DNA of 64,000 bases. It comes from Chloroflexus sp. MS-G. Its GTDB lineage: Bacteria; Chloroflexota; Chloroflexia; Chloroflexales; Chloroflexaceae. The notes under the pieces are model-generated. The model was not told the origin of the DNA. It saw only the letters and a program-made list of their open reading frames with translations, and did not search any database. Made by a program: the position numbers and the translations under genes. The stretch covers positions 1 to 64,000 of the forward strand of contig NZ_JPIM01000005.1 in assembly GCF_000735195.1 (NCBI RefSeq), given 5' to 3'. Positions 18,684-26,597 of this stretch are shown here, in pieces. Every line of letters begins with the position of its first letter. Position 1 is the first letter of the stretch.

Positions 18684-18827
18684 TCAAATCAGGTTAAAGA
18701 AGTAGTACCCCGCAACCACCAGCGCACTCAAACCGATCATGATTATCACCAGATCACGCAGACGCCAGTGTGGGGTAAGGATACCGATGAACAGACACAA
18801 CACGAGAAAAGCCACGAAGAACTTCAT
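18684..18827 (-). CDS. 47-residue two-helix membrane protein, translationally coupled to the kinase-like gene
   Basis: A short gene read directly from the sequence: ATG at 18827, TGA at 18684-18686. AGGAG lies seven bases before the ATG, and the upstream gene stops only two bases before it, so translation is probably coupled. The protein starts MKFFVAFLVLCLFIGIL, has a short polar turn (TPHWRLRD) and a second hydrophobic segment VIIMIGLSALVVAGYYFF. Both halves could span the membrane as a hairpin. Its place between a BY-kinase-like protein and the Wzy-like polymerase suggests a small accessory subunit of the polymerase or chain-length complex. No homologue recognised. Confidence 0.72.
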   Translation of the reverse strand: MKFFVAFLVLCLFIGILTPHWRLRDLVIIMIGLSALVVAGYYFFNLI

Positions 18828-18829
18828 AG

Positions 18830-19612
18830 CTACTCCTGAGGGATCAGGCGCAGAATCCAGCGTGGAGTGGCAATCTGAGCCTGGTTGAGAATAACCCCCA
18901 ACACCGGCACATGCTTTATATCATTGAGTGCACGTTGAACTTCGGTAACTGGGGTTACTCCCTGCCGCACCACCAGCGCACAGGCCTGGGCCAAGGCCGC
19001 TAACGCCAGCGTATCGCTGGTCTCGATCACCGTCGGTAAATCGAACAACACGTGGTCGAACTGCTTATCCAGCGTTTCAACAAGTGTTCGTAGCTCATTG
19101 CCACGTGCGAGCAATGGCCGCTGATTGGCCGGCGCCGATCCGGCCGGCAACAGACAGAGACCATCATAATTTGTCGCTAGTAACGCTTCAGCGAGGGTTG
19201 CCTGACCACGCAACACCTCAGCAACGCCAGGCAGAGCGGGGATTGGACGCGGAGCAGGCGGTGGTTCACGACGTCGGCTTCCTTTTGGTTGCGCTGGCGG
19301 TGGATTAAGCACACTCAACATACCCGGTGCAAGCCAGTTCAGCTCCACGACACAAACCCGCTTACCGGTATCGTGAGCCAGTGTCACGGCAGTGGCCAAC
19401 GTAATATAACTTACACCTTCGCCTCGCAATGCAGCCGTAAACCCGATCCGACCCGGCAAACGCTGCTCGACGATCAGGTCAGTTAACATCCGCCGGATCT
19501 GGGCGATCTGCTCACCGGCGAAGGAGCGGCGCAGATTACCGTCAGCCGTCTCGATGGTTAATGCCAACTCTGTTGGCATCTCATGGGTCTGTTTTTTCCG
19601 CAATCTAAACAT
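18830..19612 (-). CDS. CpsD/CapB-like tyrosine-kinase-family protein with degenerate Walker motifs
   Basis: 260 residues, aligning along its length with the P-loop domain of bacterial tyrosine (BY) kinases of polysaccharide export: EQIAQIRRMLTDL, GVAEVLRGQATLAEAL, LCLLPAGSAPANQRPLL, FDHVLFDLPTV and VPVLGVILNQ. The Walker A motif reads RGEGVS (63-68), so the essential lysine of GEGKS is V67. Walker A' reads VVELN, with E90 and N92 where BY kinases have two Asp. Only the Walker B Asp (FDLP) remains, and there is no C-terminal tyrosine cluster. It is therefore unlikely to bind ATP normally and may be a structural partner of the Wzz-like protein encoded just upstream. A 100-base gap separates it from that gene. 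Confidence 0.85.
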   Translation of the reverse strand: MFRLRKKQTHEMPTELALTIETADGNLRRSFAGEQIAQIRRMLTDLIVEQRLPGRIGFTAALRGEGVSYITLATAVTLAHDTGKRVCVVELNWLAPGMLSVLNPPPAQPKGSRRREPPPAPRPIPALPGVAEVLRGQATLAEALLATNYDGLCLLPAGSAPANQRPLLARGNELRTLVETLDKQFDHVLFDLPTVIETSDTLALAALAQACALVVRQGVTPVTEVQRALNDIKHVPVLGVILNQAQIATPRWILRLIPQE

Positions 19613-19713
19613 AGGATCGCCTCACATATCAGGCTGCACCGTGTGAGCCAAAGATTATCTTTGCCAGTAATGAAGTGAAACGCCATGCGACCATCTGATA
19701 AACAGCAGCACCG

Positions 19714-20754
19714 TTACACTTGCGGTTGCAGTGAAGGCTGATCTGCTTCGACAGCAGTAGTCACAGGTGTCGGACTCGGCATCTCAGCGCTTGCTGGGAT
19801 GAATGCCAGCAATGGCACGCCAAGACCGTTCTGGACATCAATTGGGAAGCGAAGACTGCGATCGAGAAACGCGCCCCCACCGATCAGGCTAGCCGATAAG
19901 AATACGCCGATTGCGACAAAGATGATCATGTTCTTAATAAAGCCGGTCAGCGAAAACTCGGCCCGCAATGGAATTTCAGGCTGATCGATAATCTGGTACG
20001 TCTGGCGGATCAGACTCTCATTCTTTACCAACGCCAGCCGGGCACTCTCTTCATTCTCTTGGGCAGCACTGAGCCGTTCTTCAGCGCGAGCCAATGCCGC
20101 CTTCAACTGATCGAGCTGGAACTGTTCGCCGGGCGGACGATCACCGCGTACCGGTTCAGGATTTGCGCTCAGAAAATCGATCAGTGCCTGACGGGCAGCA
20201 TCAACATCGGCCTGGTATGGTGCGATCAGCTCTTCAAAAAACTTCTGCGCCGCCATACTCTCTTGAAAATCGTTGTTCATCTTCCACTTTAGATACGTGT
20301 CCATCGTCGCCGTGACCATCTGGTACGACAGCTCCGGATCATCGGTTGTGGCCCGAATCTCAACGAGCTTGTCGCCTATTACATTCACGCTAATGGTCTC
20401 ACGGAAGAAGGTGAACGTTTCCCATACAACGTCTGGGCCGCCAGCCATCAACGGTTCGAGCTTGGTCTGCTGAATTGCCGAGCGCACGAAGGCGTTGGTG
20501 GCCAGTAATTCCTGGATTTCATTGGTCGTCGCCTGCGCCGGTGTGACCCACCACGAAACATCACTTTTCGATGAAGTCAGTGATGCCAGCAGACTCTCTT
20601 TCTCCACATAAATCTTACCGCTCGAAAGATATTCTGGCGGCGACAAGAGAATGTACCCAACCCCGATTGCGATAGCGAGCATAAACGGGGCGAGACTAAG
20701 CAGAGGCCGACGGAAGAAACTTTCCAGGAGCCGCAGAATGATTAACCGTACCAT
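19714..20754 (-). CDS. Wzz-type chain-length determinant / polysaccharide co-polymerase
   Basis: 346 residues. The ATG at 20754 is preceded by AAGAGG. Topology is that of Wzz: an N-terminal helix (about 17-37), a large extracytoplasmic region (38-270) beginning with the typical YLSSGKIYVE segment and containing a coiled coil (about 170-250, LKAALARAEERLSAAQENEESARLALV), and a second helix (about 275-300). The short C-terminal tail (about 30 residues) has no tyrosine-rich or kinase part; the kinase-like partner is the next gene. It should set chain length and/or couple polymerisation to export. First gene of the leftward set; its upstream region is shared with the divergent acyltransferase. 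Confidence 0.9.
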   Translation of the reverse strand: MVRLIILRLLESFFRRPLLSLAPFMLAIAIGVGYILLSPPEYLSSGKIYVEKESLLASLTSSKSDVSWWVTPAQATTNEIQELLATNAFVRSAIQQTKLEPLMAGGPDVVWETFTFFRETISVNVIGDKLVEIRATTDDPELSYQMVTATMDTYLKWKMNNDFQESMAAQKFFEELIAPYQADVDAARQALIDFLSANPEPVRGDRPPGEQFQLDQLKAALARAEERLSAAQENEESARLALVKNESLIRQTYQIIDQPEIPLRAEFSLTGFIKNMIIFVAIGVFLSASLIGGGAFLDRSLRFPIDVQNGLGVPLLAFIPASAEMPSPTPVTTAVEADQPSLQPQV

Positions 20755-21078
20755 GCCATAAACCTCTTTGCATTGAAATGTCAGCACATGACGTGCCACC
20801 TTTTCTACCTACATCATACCAGTAATCACCTTTTGAGAGGTGAACGGAAGCTGTTCAATTCTTCATTCATCACATGAGGAGCCTTACGAAGGTGAGGGCG
20901 GTATAGTGCATCAATATGATATATTTTTATACACATCACTCTGCCAACACAGACTACGGTACCGAAGAGTCAGTTAACAATTTCGTTAGTCTGATCCTAA
21001 TCATATAGCATTCAGTGAACCAATCTGGCACAATGAACACAACTTTATTATCATTGTTATCGATTGAAGGACTTGTCG
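20755..21078. promoter_or_regulatory. divergent intergenic region between wzz-like and acyltransferase genes
   Basis: 324 bases without a gene. The centre (about 20900-21010) is strongly A/T-rich, for example GATATATTTTTATACAC, in contrast to its neighbours, as expected of divergent promoters. I cannot assign hexamers with confidence. Confidence 0.4.
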
Positions 21079-21642
21079 ATGCAGAAACACACCTCACCCA
21101 AGCTCTTACGGATTCTCTACGAAGAACTCGCTGCGGCGCAACCGCGTATGTGGTTAATCAGTGGCCTGATTCGCCTTTTGCCGCGCTACACAGCTTCCCG
21201 TGTGCGTCCGCTGTTGCTCCGCCTGGCCGGTTTTCACATTGGCCGCAGTACTATCATTATGGGACCGCTACGCCTGCACGGCTTCGGTCCGATTCACAAG
21301 CGACTCCGTATTGGTTCGTACTGCATCATTAATACCGACTGCTTTCTCGATCTAAACGATCAGATCACGATTGCCGATCACGTTGGGATTGGTCACGAAG
21401 TTATGATACTTACCACTTCCCACCAGATGGGCGGGGCAAATCATCGGGCCGGCCCATTAACAACTGCTCCGGTCACGATTGAAACAGGAGCCTGGATCGG
21501 CGCACGAGTATTAATTCTGCCAGGTGTTCAGATTGGCGCCGGGAGTGTGGTGGCTGCTGGGAGTGTTGTCACACGACCAGTACCGGCCAATACGATGGTT
21601 GGTGGTATACCGGCCAGACCAATCCGTTCTCTGGCAGAGTAG
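21079..21642 (+). CDS. hexapeptide-repeat acyltransferase (WcaF/NodL/LacA type)
   Basis: 187 residues. The ATG at 21079 follows GAAGGA; the TTG at 21064 is less likely. An N-terminal amphipathic helix (about 1-60) is followed by left-handed beta-helix repeats: IGSYCIINTDCFLDLNDQITIADHVGIGHEVMIL and WIGARVLILPGVQIGAGSVVAAGSVVTRPVPANTMVGGIPA. The catalytic His expected in the TTSHQMG segment is present. Such enzymes acetylate sugars of exported glycans or antibiotics in the cytoplasm. It is divergent from the wzz-like set, so decoration of the local polysaccharide is a fair inference. Confidence 0.88.
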   Translation: MQKHTSPKLLRILYEELAAAQPRMWLISGLIRLLPRYTASRVRPLLLRLAGFHIGRSTIIMGPLRLHGFGPIHKRLRIGSYCIINTDCFLDLNDQITIADHVGIGHEVMILTTSHQMGGANHRAGPLTTAPVTIETGAWIGARVLILPGVQIGAGSVVAAGSVVTRPVPANTMVGGIPARPIRSLAE

Positions 21643-22028
21643 GCATAATCCGACATCACGGCTATAGATTGCTCTTCGTGGGAACGAACAAGTTATCGCC
21701 TGCGATACACCTTCCTTATCTTCAAAGCGAGAGAGAAGTGAGTGGAGGAAAGGTGCAGTGCATTCAGGCACTGCACCACGATGCGTTGCAGAACATTGTC
21801 AGACAATAGCTCAGACCGGTTACTCACGACAGGACGTCGGCCAGCGGCCCGCGCTCCCAGGGAAGACGCGCATGTTCAGACACCCTATCCTGAAGCATGA
21901 TTAAAAAACCTGGACGTTTGATCTGGTTCTACAATGGCATTTCAAACGACTGATGGGAACCGTTGGCAGGCAGAGCATGCATCGCACCTCCGCGATGGCA
22001 GAGTTGTTCAATGTGTTCCGTACCCGTG

Positions 22029-22202
22029 CTGCGGAGTACGCCTGGCGGCCCTCACCTTCCCCCTGGCCCCCTTCCTCTCCCCATGGGGGAGAGGAAGGGG
22101 GGAACATTGGGGCTGGAGAGAAAGAACGTTGGCAACCTCTCACGCAATGGTTGCACAGGCATGGTACGCGCCCAATGAGAAATCTGGGTTTTTGATCAGG
22201 CT
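22029..22202. repeat. dispersed repeat family R1, copy 1 (inverted relative to 61730-61890)
   Basis: Reading the minus strand from 22202, it shares CCTGATCAAAAACCC, TTTCATTGGGC or close variants, CGTTGCCAAC and a G/C-rich palindromic core, then GGGGGAAGGTGAGGGCCGCCAG, with 61730-61890. The core CCTTCCTCTCCCC..GGGGAGAGGAAGG is itself an inverted repeat. The whole gap 21643-22212 (570 bases) contains no gene that I can support. Confidence 0.65.
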
Positions 22203-22212
22203 CTTATAGCGT

Positions 22213-23469
22213 CTACCCGGCGCTGCCCCGCGACACAACCGGTACCCAGATGCGGTACGGTGAAAAGATGGTAATCGTCGCACCACTCTCCTCTTCTTCT
22301 TTCGGATCACCATTATCATTAGGATCGGGATCAAGACCGGGATTTGAAATATCCGTGACAATGACGTTCCCTGAACGTGCCGTAATATTCACATAATTGG
22401 AAAAGACAATTGGACCCGTAGGCGGCTTAAGCCAGATCACCAACCGTAGACGAGCAGTCTGACCGGCGGCCAGGCTCTGATTAGCGGCCAGTAATTCACG
22501 GTCGGTTCGACCATCAAAATTGGGATTAATAGCCAATGCAGTGAAGCCACTTCCACTGATAACGCTTAACTCAACTAGTTCCCAGGTCTCAGCACCGGCA
22601 AAGACGGTCGCCAGATCATCGGTAGCCTGTAGCTCGGTGACCGGATCGGCGCCCAAATTACGGATCGTGATCAGGTACTCTAAACGGTAGCCATCCTGAT
22701 CGTTGCGCCGTTCTTCAACAGCCGGAAACACATATTTGGCAGCACCAACGCCACTCACACATTGCTTGAGATTAATCTGGGTCATAGCGAAATCATCACC
22801 GAAGGTGTTGTTGGTTAGACTATCGATCTGGAGTGTAACACTGGTAACACCGTTACCAGTGGTAAAGGCATATTGAATGGGAACCCACCGATCTGGCGTT
22901 TTCGACACGACGGTCGTACCAACCGACGTACCATTCACCCGCAGTTCAATGACCGGATCGGCTGCACCATTTGCACTCTTCACCGGATCGAGCAGATTGT
23001 CAAAGTAGGCAAAGAAGTTGTAGGTTGTGTTAGGCGCTACTGTAACGACTTGTGTCCACAGGTTAACGCGACCGCCACCAGCGCTGTAATTATCAGCACT
23101 CGGATTAGAATAGAAGTAGGTATTGGTAGCCGGAACATCACGCTGGACATCACCCGGAAACGGACGCCCGAAAATGTAAGGGTTTGCCTCGAAGGGGGGA
23201 TACACAACACTCCCGTTTTGGATAGAGAAGCCACCGCCATTATTGTCATCAGGATACACTCCTGGCCCGCGATTGATGAGCGCCGAGGTAAAACCGGTTG
23301 CGCCCTGAGAAAAATCACCATTTTGGACCAGATTGTCTCCTCCGACTACCGTGTTTGCCGGACAGCCGCCAGGACCAATGTTCTGAATGGCAGCACTGGC
23401 CGGTTTGAATGGCAGCATGCTTCCCCATACGGTGATAATGACGAGTAAGAATGTGAGTCGTCTGGTCAT
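22213..23469 (-). CDS. secreted jelly-roll / DUF11-like surface protein
   Basis: 418 residues with a signal peptide cleaved near ASAA (about residue 27). Residues about 40-240 form a beta-sandwich resembling carbohydrate-binding or 'NGDFSQG' type modules (LVQNGDFSQGATGF, later DRWVPIQYAFTTG and GDDFAMTQINLKQC). Residues about 250-375 resemble a DUF11 repeat (RLEYLITIRNLGADPVTELQATDDL), common in surface adhesins. The acidic tail (DPDPNDNGDPKEEEE) precedes a short hydrophobic end. There is no sortase motif. The start is one base after the stop of the glycosidase gene, so both are made together and probably work on the same extracellular polymer. Confidence 0.82.
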   Translation of the reverse strand: MTRRLTFLLVIITVWGSMLPFKPASAAIQNIGPGGCPANTVVGGDNLVQNGDFSQGATGFTSALINRGPGVYPDDNNGGGFSIQNGSVVYPPFEANPYIFGRPFPGDVQRDVPATNTYFYSNPSADNYSAGGGRVNLWTQVVTVAPNTTYNFFAYFDNLLDPVKSANGAADPVIELRVNGTSVGTTVVSKTPDRWVPIQYAFTTGNGVTSVTLQIDSLTNNTFGDDFAMTQINLKQCVSGVGAAKYVFPAVEERRNDQDGYRLEYLITIRNLGADPVTELQATDDLATVFAGAETWELVELSVISGSGFTALAINPNFDGRTDRELLAANQSLAAGQTARLRLVIWLKPPTGPIVFSNYVNITARSGNVIVTDISNPGLDPDPNDNGDPKEEEESGATITIFSPYRIWVPVVSRGSAG

Positions 23470-23470
23470 G

Positions 23471-25072
23471 TCAACCCCCTTCAGGAAGAAATGTGAGTAA
23501 GGTCACAGAGTATGGTGGAAAGGTATAAGGACGATCAGAACGGTGTGCGGTCGGGGTCTCTTCACGAGCGAACGATACCGTCTCGGCCAACAAATCAGAA
23601 GCACCTACAACCATCACCTGGACTTGCCAATTTCCCGCCGGTAACCCAACAGAACCTGTAATCGACTGAGCGGTCTTATTGATTGCCAGAACTGACAGTC
23701 GCCCATCAGTATGACGTCCGGCGTACACACTTAAGGTTGTAACCGGATCGAGGGTTGTCTTCGTGGTCAAGAGTTCATCACCGAATCTACTCCAAAGCAT
23801 TAGTGCGTAGTATTGGGGATGTGGTTCAAAGGTATCGGCATGAAGAAGACCATAATCGGTATCATTAGCCGCACGACCATTTGCCAGATCCCATTGATTG
23901 GCAATCGCCACGCCATGCACTGCCATCTGCCCAATCGTATCGGCCACAAAGAGCAGATTAACGGCCCGTCGCATAAGTTGGGAGTTATCTGCATCCTGAA
24001 ACGAAATCATGTTGTACTCGGTCACAGCAATCGGTACCTGGCGGCCTAAATGACGCTCAAAAGCCGAGCGCAGCCCTGCCGTGATCGTTGCCCAACCGCG
24101 TTGCGGTTGTTGCAGCGCACCCGCCGGATTTTCAGGCGGTTGAAAGTAGGGATAGTAATGGACAACGTAGAAATCAAGTCGATCACCGGCACCAGCGATC
24201 ACCCGATTGCCCCAATCATTCCATTCATCGGGGTTCTCAACCCCAACTGCACCGATCTGAATAGTCGGATCAACCTCCTTCATTGCCTCGTAGAAAGCCA
24301 GATAACCATCGTAAGAAATACCATTGACGGTGGCGCCGCGTAGGTACTCATCGGGGTCACACGTCCAGACGTCTTCCCAACCCCATTCTGAACAATTTGG
24401 ACCAACATCGCGTTTCGCTCCGTAAACCTCGTTGCCAACTTCCCAGTATCGAACCGGAAAGGGATCAGGATTGCCCGATGCGGCGCGCAGCCGTGCCCAA
24501 TGTCCCACCGTTTTCCAATCACGTCCCCGTGCATCAGTACCTATCAATCGCTCATCATCAACTGCACCGTTAAAGAACGCAACGAGCGCTGCCGCTTCCT
24601 GCGCAGAACCATTGATCGAAACTGTCCAGATAATCTCAGCTTTGACAGCACGGGCAAAGCGGAGAAAATCCGATGGCTTCGCTGCCCACGGCCAGTAACA
24701 TCCATCGCCCCCGGCCTCACAATCGGCCCAGGCATAGGCATTACTCCAGCTTCCCCCTGGCATCCGCAACAGACTCAGCCCGAGATCGGCAGTACGCTGA
24801 ATGAAGGTTTCATTATCCAGCCGGTATGGATTCAGCCAGGCAGGAACGTTAGTCCCTAACAGACGGCGGTCAAATGGTAGCGCGGTGGTCGGATCAATCA
24901 CAATGAGATGATCAGACACGGCAGAAGCAGTAGGAGCGACGTTCACCGGAGCCGGTGTCGGTGTTTCGGGCGCAGGAGTTGATACAGCAGGTGTTGGTGC
25001 TGCGCTTGGCGCGTTGCAGCCTGTCAAAATAGAGATGAGCATCATGAAAAGCAAGAAACGATAAAACATCAT
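23471..25072 (-). CDS. secreted glycosidase-like lipoprotein (GH51/GH39-type TIM barrel)
   Basis: 533 residues. The lipobox LTGC (Cys-19) and a Pro/Thr/Ala linker (20-55) precede a TIM barrel (about 60-430) and a small beta-domain. The likely acid/base is the Glu in YWEVGNEVYG and the likely nucleophile the Glu in VTEYN, the arrangement of clan GH-A arabinofuranosidases and xylosidases. LLRMPGGSWSNAYAW and VHYYPYF also fit. It should act outside the cell, anchored in the membrane. AAGAGG precedes the ATG pair at 25072/25069. Coupled with the jelly-roll gene downstream. Substrate unknown, plausibly the local polysaccharide. Confidence 0.85.
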   Translation of the reverse strand: MMFYRFLLFMMLISILTGCNAPSAAPTPAVSTPAPETPTPAPVNVAPTASAVSDHLIVIDPTTALPFDRRLLGTNVPAWLNPYRLDNETFIQRTADLGLSLLRMPGGSWSNAYAWADCEAGGDGCYWPWAAKPSDFLRFARAVKAEIIWTVSINGSAQEAAALVAFFNGAVDDERLIGTDARGRDWKTVGHWARLRAASGNPDPFPVRYWEVGNEVYGAKRDVGPNCSEWGWEDVWTCDPDEYLRGATVNGISYDGYLAFYEAMKEVDPTIQIGAVGVENPDEWNDWGNRVIAGAGDRLDFYVVHYYPYFQPPENPAGALQQPQRGWATITAGLRSAFERHLGRQVPIAVTEYNMISFQDADNSQLMRRAVNLLFVADTIGQMAVHGVAIANQWDLANGRAANDTDYGLLHADTFEPHPQYYALMLWSRFGDELLTTKTTLDPVTTLSVYAGRHTDGRLSVLAINKTAQSITGSVGLPAGNWQVQVMVVGASDLLAETVSFAREETPTAHRSDRPYTFPPYSVTLLTFLPEGG

Positions 25073-25324
25073 TGAAAACCTCTTGAAGCTGTTGCGATAA
25101 TACGAACGATCGCAATCAGCATACTACACCGGTGCAACATATCATGCCATTGCAAGTTGAAAAATGGATGTTAGCCGTAGTCAATCACGTAGACAGCGTT
25201 ATAACGTGTTCTGAGCAGTAAAAAGGCAAACGCACGATTGTTGCAGATAACGTTTTTGTCAATTGAGCGGATAGAGATGATGACAGTTTCCACGCTCGAG
25301 CACGTTAGTAGAAGAAGATTAAGC

Positions 25325-25407
25325 AGGGCGCAGCGCTGCTGCGCTCGTACATCCATCGATGTATTCCATCCGTTGGACTGTGAGACGATGTGCGGATAAG
25401 CACTTAG
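25325..25407. repeat. dispersed repeat family R2, copy b (partial, inverted)
   Basis: It contains GGGCGCAGCGCTGCTGCGC, ACATCCATCGATG, TTCCATCCGTTG and GATGTGCGGATAAGCACTTAG, the complement of words found in copies a, d and e. It lies in the 769-base gene-free gap 25073-25841. The same gap also has a perfect hairpin, GCGGGCC-TCT-GGCCCGC, at 25460-25476. Confidence 0.6.
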
Positions 25408-25543
25408 TTGAAACGGAGTTTCCAGCGTCTTTAGAACCTTACCTGGATGCGCTGGGTACGCGGGCCTCTGGCCCGCATGGTGAGTACCGCGCCAGAAATC
25501 ACCTTTCGTTGTTATCGTTACTACCTGGTAGAGATAGATTAGG

Positions 25544-25665
25544 GGCCTATCCGAAATATCCTGTCGCAGAATGAAGATCGATCGGGGACAGCGGCGCTGT
25601 CCCGTCTATCCATATGATGGATTCCATCCGTTGAACCATGAGGCGGGGATTCGGATAGGCACTGA
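25544..25665. repeat. dispersed repeat family R2, copy c
   Basis: Ends are inverted: GGCCTATCCGAA at the left and TTCGGATAGGCAC at the right. Inside are GGACAGCGGCGCTGTCC (a hairpin) and ATTCCATCCGTTGAACC. About 120 bases, similar in length to copy e. From 25666 to 25841 the sequence is A/T-rich leader DNA, with TATAAT at 25696-25701 lacking a clear partner hexamer. Confidence 0.65.
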
Positions 25666-25841
25666 GTGAGCAACCACCCATCGTATGTCTGTGCATATAA
25701 TAATAGATATACCTGCGTTTATCTCTGTGAGGACGATTTCGCGAGTGACATATTCTTCACGCTTTTTCAAATCACTGTAAGGATTTTGTTCGCACGATCG
25801 TGTATAGTGTTAGCGAATGTAGACTCAGAGAGGTGATTTCC

Positions 25842-26585
25842 ATGAGCACTCCGAAATCGAGCCAGACGAATCCTGATGTGAAAAGTCAACGCATGGTTGC
25901 TATCTTTGCCGAACGCCGCTTTCAGCGTACCCGCGCCAATCAACGTCTACGTTTAGCCTTATCGTGGTGGGTCATACGTACCAAGCTGATGTCGAGCCTC
26001 AAGCGCGTGTTAGATGTTACAGTGGCAATTATTGCTATCATTTTAACCGCGCCGATTATGCTGATCACCGCAATCCTCATCAAACTCGAATCGCCGGGGC
26101 CGGTCATCTTTAAGCAGGTACGGGTTGGCAAGGATGGTGAACATTTTTATTGCTACAAATTCCGCTCGATGTACGTCGATGCTGAACAACGGCTGCGTGA
26201 ACTACAAGCTAAAAATGAAGCCGATGGGCCGGTCTTTAAGATGAAACGCGATCCCCGTGTGACACGGGTGGGTCGGGTTATTCGCAAGCTGAGCATCGAC
26301 GAACTCCCCCAGCTCTTCAACGTATTGAAAGGTGAGATGAGCCTGGTAGGTCCACGCCCTGCCTTGCCCAGTGAGGTAGCCAAATATACCTACGAGCAGA
26401 TTGGGCGGCTCCATGCCATTCCCGGTATCACCGGCTTACAACAGGTATCTGGGCGTAGTGATCTTGATTTTAAGCGCTGGGTCGAACTCGATTTGCAATA
26501 CATTGCTGAACAAAGTATCTGGAAGGATATTGAAATTTTGTTACGTACCATCCCGGCAGTCATCCTCGGTCGTGGTGCATACTGA
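25842..26585 (+). CDS. initiating sugar-phosphate transferase (polyprenyl-phosphate phosphoglycosyltransferase)
   Basis: 247 residues from the ATG at 25842, which follows AGAGGTGA. A single hydrophobic re-entrant or spanning segment (about 50-72) is followed by the catalytic domain with KFRSMYVDAE, KLSIDELPQLFNVLKGEMSLVGPRP and PGITGLQQVSGRSDLDF. The Asp-Glu pair in SIDELPQ is the catalytic dyad of the PglC/WcaJ superfamily. It transfers a sugar phosphate from a nucleotide sugar to undecaprenyl phosphate and so starts the repeat unit at the inner face of the membrane. It is the short, monotopic form without the N-terminal membrane domain of WbaP. First gene of the rightward set, 12 bases before the next gene. 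Confidence 0.93.
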   Translation: MSTPKSSQTNPDVKSQRMVAIFAERRFQRTRANQRLRLALSWWVIRTKLMSSLKRVLDVTVAIIAIILTAPIMLITAILIKLESPGPVIFKQVRVGKDGEHFYCYKFRSMYVDAEQRLRELQAKNEADGPVFKMKRDPRVTRVGRVIRKLSIDELPQLFNVLKGEMSLVGPRPALPSEVAKYTYEQIGRLHAIPGITGLQQVSGRSDLDFKRWVELDLQYIAEQSIWKDIEILLRTIPAVILGRGAY

Positions 26586-26597
26586 GAGAATACGATC

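Noticed and set aside
22873-23448. 191-codon open frame on the plus strand inside the jelly-roll gene
   Set aside because: Antisense to a gene with signal peptide and recognisable domains; composition (many Arg, Ile, Thr in odd runs) is that of a shadow frame.
25325-25665. CRISPR-like array of GCAGCGCTGC repeats
   Set aside because: Copies are few, irregularly spaced and inverted; they belong to the dispersed R2 family.
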